A stretch of DNA of 64,000 bases, taken from positions 13,484-77,483 of the forward strand of contig DBQX01000022.1 in the NCBI GenBank assembly GCA_002305415.1, written 5' to 3'. The translations under genes were made by a program, and so were the position numbers. Origin of the DNA: Actinomycetales bacterium UBA1383. Its GTDB lineage: Bacteria; Actinomycetota; Actinomycetes; Actinomycetales; Actinomycetaceae. The notes under the pieces were generated by a model that did not search any database, was not told where the DNA came from, and was given only the letters and a program-made list of their open reading frames with translations. Below, one piece after another: positions 9,143-18,252 of this stretch. Each line of letters starts with the position of its first letter. The stretch's first letter is position 1.

Positions 9143-9465
9143 CCCAGCACCCCACTGCCCCCACCGCCGCCGATGTCGAGGAGGCACTTCGCGACGTCAT
9201 CGACCCCGAGCTCGGCATCAACATCGTCGACCTCGGGCTCGTCTACGGCGTGACGATCGACCAGTTCAACGACGCCGTCATCGACATGACCCTGACGTCT
9301 GCCGCGTGCCCGCTCACCGACATGATCGAGGACCAGACCTCGATGGTGCTGGAGGGCCTCGTGCGCTCCGTCCGCATCAACTGGGTCTGGATGCCCCCGT
9401 GGGGCCCCGACAAGATCACCCCTGACGGGCGCGAGCAACTGCGCGCCCTGGGGTTCAACGTCTGA
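9139..9465 (+). CDS. sufT: SufT/DUF59 metal-sulfur cluster maturation protein
   Basis: A 108-residue MIP18 (DUF59, PaaD-like) protein. The family core DPELGINIVDLGLVY is at residues 22-36 and the conserved cysteine, C57, lies in TLTSAACPLTDMI. SufT-type proteins help deliver clusters to apoproteins and are genetically linked to suf in actinobacteria (Rv1466). ATG 9139 overlaps the sufU stop; the TGA at 9463-9465 shares its last base with the next ATG, tying capA to the operon. Confidence 0.94.
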   Translation: MTQHPTAPTAADVEEALRDVIDPELGINIVDLGLVYGVTIDQFNDAVIDMTLTSAACPLTDMIEDQTSMVLEGLVRSVRINWVWMPPWGPDKITPDGREQLRALGFNV

Positions 9466-10760
9466 TGCCCGCCCACGCCCGTCGCCTCCCGCGCCGCGTC
9501 TACCTCGTGCGGCGGATCATGCTCGCGTTCGTGCTCGTGCTGGTGGTCGCCGTCGGGGCGTGGGCCGTCAGCCGCGTGCTCCCGGGTGGCGACGCCGTCG
9601 CGGACGCGACCGACACCCCGGCGGGCGTCACCGCGCCCACCGCCGCCACACCAACCCCGACGCCCACCCCGGATCCCGAGCCGGTGGTGTTCACCCTCGT
9701 CACGGCGGGCGACGTGCTGCCCCACGCGACCGTGAACCGCAACGCCGCCATCGAGGGCGGCTACGACTACGTGCCGCTCATGGAGCCGGTGCGGCCGTGG
9801 ATCGAGAACGCGGACATCGCGCTCTGCTCCCTCGAGGTGCCTCTTGCCCCGGCCGGCGAGGCCCCCAGCGCGTACCCGGTGTTCGGTGCACCCGAGCAGC
9901 TCATCAGCTCCCTCGGGGCGATCGGCTGGGACGGCTGCGCGACGGCGACCAACCACTCGCTGGACCGGGGCGTGCCGGGACTGGAGCGGACGCTCGAGGT
10001 CATGGACGCCGTCGGGCTGGGACACACCGGCACGGGCCGGTCGCCCGAGGAGACCGTGAGCGCACAGTTCTACGAGGTCGAGAAGGACGGCGCCACGCTC
10101 ACGCTCGCGCACCTCTCCGCGACCACCTTCCACAACGACTACACCGACCCCTCCCAGTACTCCGACCACCTCCACGCCCTGGACGCCGCCCAGATCGTGG
10201 AACTCGCCCGCCAGGCGCGCGCCGGCGGGGCGGACATCGTGCTCTTCACCCCCCACTGGGGCCAGGAGTACTGGGACGAGCCCGACGGGCTGCAGCAGGA
10301 CATCGCCGCCACGCTGGCCGCCTCCGGCCAGGTCGACCTCGTCCTCGGCGGGCACAGCCACGTGCCCCAGCCGCTCGTGAAGCTCGACGGCGGCCCCGAC
10401 GGCGGCGGCATGTGGGTCGGCTACTCGATGGGCAACTTCCTGTCCAACCAGGACGAGAAGTGCTGCGACATCTCCACGGCCACCGGCCTGCTCCTGCGGA
10501 GCGATATCACCCTCAGCCCCGACGGCGACGCCACCGTGACAGCGGTGACCTGGTCGGGCGCCACCATCGACACCGCCGGCCGCCAGCGCCTCTACTCCAT
10601 CCAGCAGCTCCGTGACGGCACGACCTTCCCCGACCTCACCCTGGGGCCCGAACGCGTGCAGGCACGCTGGGCGGACCTCGAGGCGGTCATGGGGCTGGAC
10701 GCCTACCTGCCGGCCCCGCCGGAGCCGGGCGGCGCCGTCGTCACCGTGGTGCCGCGCTAG
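9465..10760 (+). CDS. CapA-family protein (calcineurin-like fold, secreted or anchored)
   Basis: A 431-residue protein with a basic N terminus and one membrane segment (about residues 14-35), then a low-complexity Thr-Pro linker (PTPTPTPDPEP) and an extracellular CapA domain. Conserved blocks are LVTAGDVLPH, ATNHSLDRG, FTPHWGQEY and GGHSHVPQP, the metallophosphoesterase-like motifs of PgsA/CapA. Named members participate in poly-gamma-glutamate or capsule formation, but no pgsB/C partner is nearby, so function is open. Its ATG overlaps the sufT stop by one base, which is unexpected for an envelope protein. It shares a CTAG stop with the convergent permease. Confidence 0.88.
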   Translation: MPAHARRLPRRVYLVRRIMLAFVLVLVVAVGAWAVSRVLPGGDAVADATDTPAGVTAPTAATPTPTPTPDPEPVVFTLVTAGDVLPHATVNRNAAIEGGYDYVPLMEPVRPWIENADIALCSLEVPLAPAGEAPSAYPVFGAPEQLISSLGAIGWDGCATATNHSLDRGVPGLERTLEVMDAVGLGHTGTGRSPEETVSAQFYEVEKDGATLTLAHLSATTFHNDYTDPSQYSDHLHALDAAQIVELARQARAGGADIVLFTPHWGQEYWDEPDGLQQDIAATLAASGQVDLVLGGHSHVPQPLVKLDGGPDGGGMWVGYSMGNFLSNQDEKCCDISTATGLLLRSDITLSPDGDATVTAVTWSGATIDTAGRQRLYSIQQLRDGTTFPDLTLGPERVQARWADLEAVMGLDAYLPAPPEPGGAVVTVVPR

Positions 10761-12232
10761 AAGGCCGAGGTGCCCGTCGCCACCTGCACGACGAATGCCA
10801 CGGCCATGGCGGCGAGGGCGCCGAGGACGACCAGTTCGAAGGGCTTGAACACCGTGCGGTCACCGACCTCCCGCCGTGCCTTCACGTAGAGGGGGACGAG
10901 CACGAAGTACACCGCGGCGGACGGGAGAAGGTAGTCCCGGCCGGCGTACATGAGCCAGATCGTGTAGAGCACCGCGATCAGCCCCACGACGCGTTCATAG
11001 GTGACCGACTTCCCCTGCGTGATCCGCTCGTTCTGCCACGCCGTCTTGAGCTGGAAGAGCGCTGACCAGAGGTAGGGGATCAGGATGGTGCCGGAGGCGA
11101 GGAAGATCAGGAACTCGTAGGTGCTCGAGGAGAAGTACGTGAGGATGAGGGTGACCTGTGCGGCGATGTTCGAGGTCCACAGTGCCACCGGCGGGGTGCC
11201 CCGGTCGTTGAGGCGCCCGAAGGACCTCGGCATGACGCCCTCCTCGGCAGGCACACGCAGGATCTCGGTGGCGAGCAGCACCCAGGACAGCAGAACGCCG
11301 AGCAGGGAGACGATGAGGCCGGCGGAGATGAACCCCGCCCCCCACGGACCGACGGCGGCCGCGAACACCCCGGCGAGCGACGGGTCGGCGAGCCCCGACA
11401 CGTCCGTCTGGGACATGATGCCGTAGGACATGATGTTGACCAGCACGTAGAGCGCGAGGACGAAGAGGAAGCCGATGACGGTGGCCTTCCCGACGTCGCT
11501 GCGGCGGCGCGCACGCTCGGAGAACACGGCCGCGCCCTCCACCCCGGAGAACACCCAGACGGTGATGAGCATCATCGCCACGACCTGGGCCATCGTGCCG
11601 CCGAGAGGCAGGAGTTCGGTGCCGCCGTCGGCATAGACCTGCGTGGCGGTGCCCCAGACATCCGCGGTCAGGAAGTCGAGCCGGAAGGCGAAGATTCCGA
11701 CGACGACGAAGGTCACGAGCGGGACGACCTTGGCGATGGTGACGATGACGTTGACGACCGCGGCCTCCTGGACGCCCCGCAGGACCAGGACGTACACCAC
11801 CCACAGGACCACGGAGGTGAAGGCGATCGAGGGGAGCGTGTTCCCGCCCACGAAGGAGGGGATGAAGGTCCCGATCGCGGACCCGAGGAGCACGAGGAAG
11901 GCGACGTTGCCGATCCAGGCCCCGATCCAGTACCCGATCGCCGAGCAGTACCCGATGAAGTTGCCGAACCCGGCGCGGGCGTACCCGTACACGCCGCCGT
12001 TCACCTCGGGGAAGCGGTTCGCGAGGGACTGGTAGGTGAAGGCGAGCATCAGCATGCCGACACCGGTGAGGGCCCAGCCGATGAGGAGCGGGCCGAGCGC
12101 GGCGGCGCGGGCCATCTGGGACGGGAGGCCGAAGATGCCCCCGCCGATCATGGACCCGACCACGAGCGCGGTCAGGGCGGGAACTGAAAGACCCCTGGAA
12201 TTCGTGACGGTGGTGTGGGTCGACTGCGACAC
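10757..12232 (-). CDS. APC-family amino acid permease, arginine/ornithine antiporter-like
   Basis: A 491-residue secondary transporter with about 12-13 membrane helices. The N-terminal GSMIGGGIFGLP is the substrate-binding loop of helix 1 in the APC superfamily, and GVYGYARAGFGNFIGY and VWVFSGVEGAAVFSERARRRSDVGKAT are characteristic of basic amino acid/polyamine antiporters (ArcD/LysI group). The exchange substrate (for example arginine for ornithine) is by family resemblance and cannot be fixed without other arc genes, which are absent here. It is monocistronic, ending in a shared CTAG with capA; a 126-base gap separates its start from the metallopeptidase stop. Confidence 0.88.
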   Translation of the reverse strand: MSQSTHTTVTNSRGLSVPALTALVVGSMIGGGIFGLPSQMARAAALGPLLIGWALTGVGMLMLAFTYQSLANRFPEVNGGVYGYARAGFGNFIGYCSAIGYWIGAWIGNVAFLVLLGSAIGTFIPSFVGGNTLPSIAFTSVVLWVVYVLVLRGVQEAAVVNVIVTIAKVVPLVTFVVVGIFAFRLDFLTADVWGTATQVYADGGTELLPLGGTMAQVVAMMLITVWVFSGVEGAAVFSERARRRSDVGKATVIGFLFVLALYVLVNIMSYGIMSQTDVSGLADPSLAGVFAAAVGPWGAGFISAGLIVSLLGVLLSWVLLATEILRVPAEEGVMPRSFGRLNDRGTPPVALWTSNIAAQVTLILTYFSSSTYEFLIFLASGTILIPYLWSALFQLKTAWQNERITQGKSVTYERVVGLIAVLYTIWLMYAGRDYLLPSAAVYFVLVPLYVKARREVGDRTVFKPFELVVLGALAAMAVAFVVQVATGTSAF

Positions 12233-12327
12233 GGAGTCTCCTGGCGCTGCTCGGGCGTGCGACGGTGCACTGTCATCAGGCTAGCGGCTGGGTGGGCTCG
12301 CGCGGGGCGGATTGGTACACCCGTACC

Positions 12328-12349
12328 GGACGGCATTGGACAGCCGTCC
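12328..12349 (-). terminator. Hairpin after the zinc metallopeptidase gene
   Basis: GGACGGC and GCCGTCC form a perfect 7-bp stem around an 8-base loop, nine bases downstream of the minus-strand stop at 12359. There is no U-tract, as is usual at this GC content. It lies in the 126-base gap before the permease gene. Confidence 0.5.
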
Positions 12350-12358
12350 CGGGCGTGC

Positions 12359-13243
12359 TCAGAGATCGGCGCCGCTCATCGAGAACGTGTCGCACGACTG
12401 TACGGTCCCGCCCTCGTACCCGGTGGCGAACCAGCGCATGCGCTGCTCCGAGGTGCCGTGGGTGAACGTCTCCGGGAAGGCGCGTCCCTGCGTCATCTCC
12501 TGGATCCTGTCGTCACCGACGGCGGCCGCCGCGGTCAGTGCGTCCTCCAGCTGCGCACGCGTCGGTGGCTCGAGGAAGGTCACGCCAGTCTCCGGGTCCA
12601 CCGTGCTCGCGGCGTGGCGGACCCACATGCCCGCGAGGCAGTCGGCCTGCAACTCGAGGCGCACCGCACCGGACTCCGGCCCGGTGTCGCGCAGGTTGAC
12701 CTGCGCCATGTAGCCGAGCTGGTTCTGGATGTGGTGACCCCACTCGTGGGCCACGATGTACTCCTGCGCCAGTGGCGCGTTCTCGGCGCCGAGCTGGGTC
12801 TCGAGGGTGTCGAAGAAGGAGACGTCGAGATAGACGGTCTGGTCCGCCGGGCAGTAGAACGGGCCCGTCGCCGACGACGCCTGGCCGCAGGCGGTGTTCA
12901 CCGACGCCTCGAACACGGTGAAGCCCGGCATCTCGTAGCGCACGCCCGCCTGCTGGGGGAGCGCCTGCTCCCAGAGCGCGTCGAGGGACTCGGCGGTGGC
13001 GACCATGCGGCACTCGACGTACTGGTTGGCCGCGTCCGCGTCCACGCAGTGCGACAGGTCGATCGTGCCGCCGCTCGCCGTGTCCGTCGAGGAGCCGCCC
13101 AGGACTCCCGACAGGTCGACGCCGGTGAACATGAAGATGATGAGCGCGATGAGGCCACCGATGCCGCCGACTGCCGCCCCCCGGCCGCCACGTGAGGTCT
13201 TGACGCGATTGGGGTCGAGCTGGATGCCCTCGTTGAAAGTCAT
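12359..13243 (-). CDS. Neutral zinc metallopeptidase, YpfJ family
   Basis: A 294-residue protein with a cytoplasmic N-terminal tail, one membrane helix (about residues 24-42) and an extracytoplasmic peptidase domain. The zinc motif H166-E167-W-G-H170 is intact, and ELQADCLAGMW gives the downstream acidic ligand typical of this family. Four cysteines (66, 78, 119, 131) may form disulfides outside the cell. The start is ATG 13243 (MTFNEGIQLDP), the common opening of the family; longer upstream frames run into the divergent ABC-F gene region. The substrate is unknown. Confidence 0.92.
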   Translation of the reverse strand: MTFNEGIQLDPNRVKTSRGGRGAAVGGIGGLIALIIFMFTGVDLSGVLGGSSTDTASGGTIDLSHCVDADAANQYVECRMVATAESLDALWEQALPQQAGVRYEMPGFTVFEASVNTACGQASSATGPFYCPADQTVYLDVSFFDTLETQLGAENAPLAQEYIVAHEWGHHIQNQLGYMAQVNLRDTGPESGAVRLELQADCLAGMWVRHAASTVDPETGVTFLEPPTRAQLEDALTAAAAVGDDRIQEMTQGRAFPETFTHGTSEQRMRWFATGYEGGTVQSCDTFSMSGADL

Positions 13244-13337
13244 GGCACCTCCCACGATTAGCATAGGCGGGGGCATCAGCGGATGCCCGGCGTATTCGGG
13301 CCGCCTCGGCCCCCTCACTCGGGAGTTGACCACAGAC

Positions 13338-14951
13338 GTGATCTCAGTGTCGGACCTGTCCCTGCGGATCGGTCCCCGGGAGCTGATCCGGTCGGCGAAC
13401 TTCCGCGTCGATGACGGGCTGCGGATCGGACTCGTCGGCCGCAACGGTGCGGGGAAGACCACTCTCACTCGCCTGCTCGCCGGCGAGGAGGTCGCGTCGG
13501 AAGCACTGTCCTGGAACGGCACGATCACCCGGACCGGCACGATCGGCTACCTGCCACAGGATCCGCGCACCGGCGACCTCACGCAGACGGCCCGCACGCG
13601 GGTGCTCTCGGCGCGGGGTATCGACGAGGTGCTGGCGCGGATCCGGCGTGCGGAGCGGGAGATGGCGGAGGCGGGTGGCGCCCGCCGCCAGAAGGCGATG
13701 GAGCGCTACGTCCGGCTCGACGCGGAGTTCACGGCCCAGGGCGGATGGGCGGCCGAGTCCGAGGCCGCGCGCATCACCGCGAACCTGGGCCTGCCCGGCC
13801 GGGTCCTCGACCAGAGCCTGGCGACGCTCTCCGGTGGGCAGCGCCGCCGCGTGGAACTCGCACGGATCCTGTTCTCCGACGCCCGCACGCTCCTGCTGGA
13901 CGAGCCCACCAACCACCTCGACCAGGACTCCGTGGCGTGGCTGCGCGACCACCTGCGCGCCTGGCCGGGCGGACTTGTCGTGATCTCGCACGACGTGGCG
14001 CTCCTGCGGGACACCGTCAACACCGTGTTCCACCTCGACGCGAACCGTGCCGAACTCGATGTCTACCACCTTGGGTGGGATGCGTACCTGAAGGCCCGTG
14101 AGGACGACGAGCGCCGCCGACGTCGCGAGCGCGCCAACGCCGAGCGGAAGGCCGGTGCGCTGCTCGCCCAGGCGGACCGGATGCGGGCGAAGGCCACCAA
14201 GGCGGTCGCGGCCCAGAACATGATCCGCCGTGCCGAGCGGCTCCTCGCCGAGGTGGAGGACGAGCGCGTCGCGGACAAGGTGGCGCACCTGCGTTTCCCG
14301 GATCCCGCGCCCTGCGGCCGGGTCCCCCTCACCGCCGGAGGGTTGTCGAAGTCCTACGGCTCGCTGGAGGTGTTCACCGACGTCTCGCTGGCCGTCGACC
14401 GTGGCAGCCGCGTGGTCGTGCTCGGCCTGAACGGCGCCGGCAAGACGACGTTGCTGCGCATCCTCGCGGGCCTCGAGCCTCCCGACACCGGCGAGGTCAC
14501 CCCCGGCCACGGGCTCCGGCTCGGCTACTACGCCCAGGAGCACGAGAGCCTCGACCTCGACGCCACCGTGCTCGAGAACCTCCGGCACGCGGCGCCCGAC
14601 CTCGACGACACCCGCGTCCGCACCGTGCTCGGTTCCTTCCTGTTCTCCGGCGACGACGCCGCCAAGCCCGCCCGGGTCCTCTCCGGCGGGGAGAAGACCC
14701 GCCTCGCCCTCGCCATCCTCGTCGTGTCCTCCGCCAACGTGCTGCTGCTCGACGAGCCGACCAACAACCTCGATCCCGCCTCCCGCGGCGAGGTGCTGCG
14801 GGCGCTGCGGACCTACGCCGGCGCCGTCGTGCTCGTCACGCACGACGAGGGGGCGGTCGCGGCCCTCGCCCCGGAACGGGTGCTTCTGCTCCCGGACGGG
14901 GACGAGGACCTGTGGTCGGAGGAGTACCTGGAGCTGGTGTCGCTGGCCTGA
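13338..14951 (+). CDS. ABC-F family ATPase (ribosome-associated type)
   Basis: Two tandem ATPase domains in about 537 residues with no membrane segment, the ABC-F layout. Domain 1 has GRNGAGKTT, LSGGQRRRVELARIL and LLLDEPTNHLD; domain 2 has GLNGAGKTT, LSGGEKTRLALAIL and LLLDEPTNNLD. A basic, arginine/alanine-rich linker of about 80 residues lies between (DDERRRRRERANAERKAGALL), the region that reaches into the ribosome in EttA and antibiotic-resistance ABC-Fs. The start is uncertain: GTG 13338 (VISVSDLSLRIG) is preferred, with TTG 13326 an alternative. It abuts the convergent SURF1 stop in a TGATCA. Confidence 0.9.
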   Translation: MISVSDLSLRIGPRELIRSANFRVDDGLRIGLVGRNGAGKTTLTRLLAGEEVASEALSWNGTITRTGTIGYLPQDPRTGDLTQTARTRVLSARGIDEVLARIRRAEREMAEAGGARRQKAMERYVRLDAEFTAQGGWAAESEAARITANLGLPGRVLDQSLATLSGGQRRRVELARILFSDARTLLLDEPTNHLDQDSVAWLRDHLRAWPGGLVVISHDVALLRDTVNTVFHLDANRAELDVYHLGWDAYLKAREDDERRRRRERANAERKAGALLAQADRMRAKATKAVAAQNMIRRAERLLAEVEDERVADKVAHLRFPDPAPCGRVPLTAGGLSKSYGSLEVFTDVSLAVDRGSRVVVLGLNGAGKTTLLRILAGLEPPDTGEVTPGHGLRLGYYAQEHESLDLDATVLENLRHAAPDLDDTRVRTVLGSFLFSGDDAAKPARVLSGGEKTRLALAILVVSSANVLLLDEPTNNLDPASRGEVLRALRTYAGAVVLVTHDEGAVAALAPERVLLLPDGDEDLWSEEYLELVSLA

Positions 14952-15776
14952 TCAGCCGTGCAGCTGCGCGTCGATGAGCGCGTCCTCCGCGATCTCGTCG
15001 GACATCCGCCGCCGCACGCGAGGCCCGGGAGTGCCCGCGGGCCCCTCGATCCGCTCCCGCCGCGCGAGGATCGCCACGCCCACCGGGGTGGCGGCGGCGA
15101 AGAACCACCACTGGAACGCGTAGCTCAGGTGCGAGCCCAGGTCCCGGGCCGGCTCGGGGAAGCCGCGGAGCGGTGGTTCCGGGGCGGTGTCCTGCGCCCA
15201 CCCCTGCACCACCGGCACGTCGGCCAGGCGGGCGACGGCGTCCGTGTCGGCGGCGGAGAGGACCTGTGCGACGTGCACGGAGAAGACCTGCCCCGGGGGC
15301 GGCGTCCGGTCAACGGGGCCCTCCTCCACCCGCAGCCGCGCAACGATCGCGCGGTCGCCCGCCGGGAGCGGGGGAGCGGCGTCGTCCACGGGCACCCAGC
15401 CGCGTGACACGACGAGGGCGATCGGCGGGCCGGCTGCGCGCCGCGCCTCGAACACCGCGAGCACGTGCAGGGCCGGAGTCCCGGCGACGGGGCGGTTCCG
15501 CAGGAGCACCGTCGAGCCCGGGACCCACCGGCCGTGCAGCTCGACCCGCTGCCACTCGAGGTCGGCCGGGACCCGCAGGCCACCCGCGACGACGTCGTCG
15601 AGGGCGACGGCGTCCGCCTCCCAGTTCCGGTCGACGCGCTCGACCGCGGCGGCCCGCTGCTCGTAACGGCCCCACTGCCACGCACCGAGCAGCACGCACA
15701 CGGCGCTGACCACCAGCGCACCGGCGATCAGGCCGATCCAGCGGCTCGTCCGCAGGAATCCCCAGCCGTCACCCAT
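14952..15776 (-). CDS. SURF1 family protein, cytochrome oxidase biogenesis
   Basis: A 274-residue membrane protein with the SURF1 topology: a first helix at about residues 12-31 (WIGLIAGALVVSAVCVLLGAWQW), a large extracytoplasmic domain, and a second helix near residues 218-238 preceded by HLSYAFQWWFFA, the family signature. The motifs LGAWQWGRYEQR and VSRGWVPVD are also conserved. SURF1 assists heme A insertion into cytochrome oxidase subunit I, in line with ctaA in the same window. It is followed by the small DUF3099 gene on the same strand upstream, with a 27-base gap. Confidence 0.93.
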   Translation of the reverse strand: MGDGWGFLRTSRWIGLIAGALVVSAVCVLLGAWQWGRYEQRAAAVERVDRNWEADAVALDDVVAGGLRVPADLEWQRVELHGRWVPGSTVLLRNRPVAGTPALHVLAVFEARRAAGPPIALVVSRGWVPVDDAAPPLPAGDRAIVARLRVEEGPVDRTPPPGQVFSVHVAQVLSAADTDAVARLADVPVVQGWAQDTAPEPPLRGFPEPARDLGSHLSYAFQWWFFAAATPVGVAILARRERIEGPAGTPGPRVRRRMSDEIAEDALIDAQLHG

Positions 15777-15803
15777 CGGAGGCGTCGCAGGGCGCGTGAC
15801 CGG

Positions 15804-16127
15804 TCACCGCAGGTACTCCGTCCGGGGGTCGTAGAGTTGCACGGCGCCCGGCTCGGCGGGCAGGGTCACCCCCGGGTCCGGCTCCGCGGCCCGCTCGCGC
15901 CCCGCGTTCGCGATGATCACGGCCACGTACGGCAGGACGACGGCGGCCGCGACGAACACCCACCGCCACGGGTCGGGGGTGAGGACCGCGAGGAAGAGCG
16001 AGACCGTCCGGATCGCCATCGAGACGAGGTAGCGGATGTTGCGGTCGTGGAGGTCCTCGGAGAGGGCACGGCGCGCCGAGGTGATCGAGTAGACCTCCTC
16101 ACCACCCCGCCGCTTCCTTGTACCCAC
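15804..16127 (-). CDS. DUF3099 membrane protein
   Basis: A 107-residue actinobacterial protein. The N-terminal half holds the DUF3099 motif YSITSARRALSEDLHDRNIRY, followed by two membrane helices (about residues 36-50 and 55-75, including LPYVAVIIANAG) and a short polar tail. The function of the family is not known. It is transcribed ahead of SURF1 and divergently from fabG, sharing a 76-base intergenic region. Confidence 0.9.
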   Translation of the reverse strand: MGTRKRRGGEEVYSITSARRALSEDLHDRNIRYLVSMAIRTVSLFLAVLTPDPWRWVFVAAAVVLPYVAVIIANAGRERAAEPDPGVTLPAEPGAVQLYDPRTEYLR

Positions 16128-16170
16128 CCCTGCAGGCTAACGCGCGCAACACTGTGGGGGAACACCATGA

Positions 16171-16917
<747 letters not shown>

Positions 16918-16926
16918 GAGGTCATC

Positions 16927-17697
16927 ATGAGTGGAATCCTCGACGGCAAGTCGATCCTCGTCACCGGCGTGCTGCGGGACAACTCGATCGCGTTCCACGT
17001 CGCGCGCCTCGCGATGGAGCAGGGCGCGAGCGTGGTCCTCACCTCGTTCGGCCGGCAGTTCAAGCTGACCGAACTCTCCACCCGGCGGCTGCCCTACCCC
17101 GCCCCGATCGTGCAGCTCGACGTCACCGACCAGGAACACCTCGACGGCCTCGCGGCCGCGGTCAGCGAGCACACGGACCGCCTCGACGGCGTCGTCCACT
17201 CGATCGGCTTCGCCCCGCAGTCGGTGCTCGGCGGGAACTTCCTCACGGCCACGTGGCCCGACGTCGCCACGGCACTCGAGATCTCGGCCTACTCGCTGAA
17301 GTCGCTCGCGGTGGCCGCGAAGCCGCTCATGACGAACGGCGGTGCGATCGTCGGCCTGACCTTCGACGGCTCGGTCGCCTGGCCGGTCTACGACTGGATG
17401 GGCGTGGCGAAGGCGGCGTTCGAGGCGACCGCCCGCTACCTCGCCCGTGACCTCGGGCCGGAAGGCATCCGGGTCAACCTGGTCTCGGCCGGCCCCATCC
17501 GGACGACCGCGGCCACCCACATCCCGGGCTTCGAGGTGATGGAGGGCCGCTGGGACGAGCGGGCACCCCTCGGCTGGGACGTGACCGATCCGGAGCCGAC
17601 AGCCCGGAGCGTCGTCGCCCTGCTCTCCGACTGGTTCCCCGCGACCACCGCCGAGGTCGTGCACGTCGACGGCGGCGTGCACGCCATGGGCCAGTAG
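16927..17697 (+). CDS. fabI: Enoyl-ACP reductase FabI/InhA type
   Basis: A 256-residue NADH-dependent enoyl reductase for the last step of each fatty acid elongation cycle. It has the variant cofactor motif TGVLRDNSIAFHVA and the catalytic YDWMGVAKAAFE (Tyr-x6-Lys), nearly the sequence found in InhA, rather than the Tyr-x-x-x-Lys of ordinary SDRs. The HSIGFAPQ block is also typical. An AGGAGGTCATC site precedes ATG 16927. The next gene starts immediately after its TAG. The enzyme class is the target of isoniazid- and triclosan-type inhibitors. Confidence 0.95.
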   Translation: MSGILDGKSILVTGVLRDNSIAFHVARLAMEQGASVVLTSFGRQFKLTELSTRRLPYPAPIVQLDVTDQEHLDGLAAAVSEHTDRLDGVVHSIGFAPQSVLGGNFLTATWPDVATALEISAYSLKSLAVAAKPLMTNGGAIVGLTFDGSVAWPVYDWMGVAKAAFEATARYLARDLGPEGIRVNLVSAGPIRTTAATHIPGFEVMEGRWDERAPLGWDVTDPEPTARSVVALLSDWFPATTAEVVHVDGGVHAMGQ

Positions 17698-18252
17698 ATG
17701 GCCGTCCCGCCGAGGACGCTCGTCCTCGTCAGGCATGCCAAGGCCGAGTCGCTCGGGTCGCTGGGCGATTCCAAGCGTGTGCTCGCGCCCCGCGGGCGGC
17801 GCCAGGCAGCCGCCCTCGGCCCCATGCTGGTCCGAATGGTGGGGCCGTTCGATCGCGCCCTGGTCTCGAGCGCGCTGCGCACCCGGGAGACCTACCGCCT
17901 GCTCGCGGGAGACTCGGACGCCTACCCGCGTCCGCGCGTGATGGACGAGCTGTACCAGGCCAGCGCCCGGCAGTTGCTGGGCATCCTGCAGCGGCTGGAC
18001 GAGAAGGACCGGCGCGTGCTCGTCGTGGGCCACGAGCCCACCATGAGCACGCTCGCCTACATGCTCCACGACGCGCGGGACGCCATGTCCGAGGAGATGT
18101 CCCGGGGGATCCCCACGTCCACGGCCTGCATCATCGACGTGCCGGTGGCGTGGTCGGAACTGGACCGGAACCGGGCACACGTCCGGGAGGTGGTCCGCCC
18201 CTCCCGGCAAAAGGGGCGCGCGTCAGGTGAGGCGGTGGACGAAAAGTCCTGA
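17698..18252 (+). CDS. SixA-type histidine phosphatase
   Basis: A 184-residue phosphohistidine phosphatase-like member of the histidine phosphatase superfamily. The catalytic LVRHAKAE motif is at residues 11-18, the second catalytic histidine is in VVGHEPTMSTLA, and SSALRTRETYRLL is the usual substrate-pocket segment. The basic tail (SRQKGRASGEAVDEKS) overlaps the end of the convergent DUF1015 gene by 30 bases. Its ATG abuts the fabI stop, so it is the third gene of the fabG-fabI operon, as in many Micrococcales. The physiological substrate is unknown. Confidence 0.88.
   Translation: MAVPPRTLVLVRHAKAESLGSLGDSKRVLAPRGRRQAAALGPMLVRMVGPFDRALVSSALRTRETYRLLAGDSDAYPRPRVMDELYQASARQLLGILQRLDEKDRRVLVVGHEPTMSTLAYMLHDARDAMSEEMSRGIPTSTACIIDVPVAWSELDRNRAHVREVVRPSRQKGRASGEAVDEKS

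Noticed and set aside
12309..12327. GGTAC-ACCC-GTACC mini-repeat upstream of the peptidase terminator hairpin
   Set aside because: Only five base pairs and immediately next to a better hairpin; could be chance.
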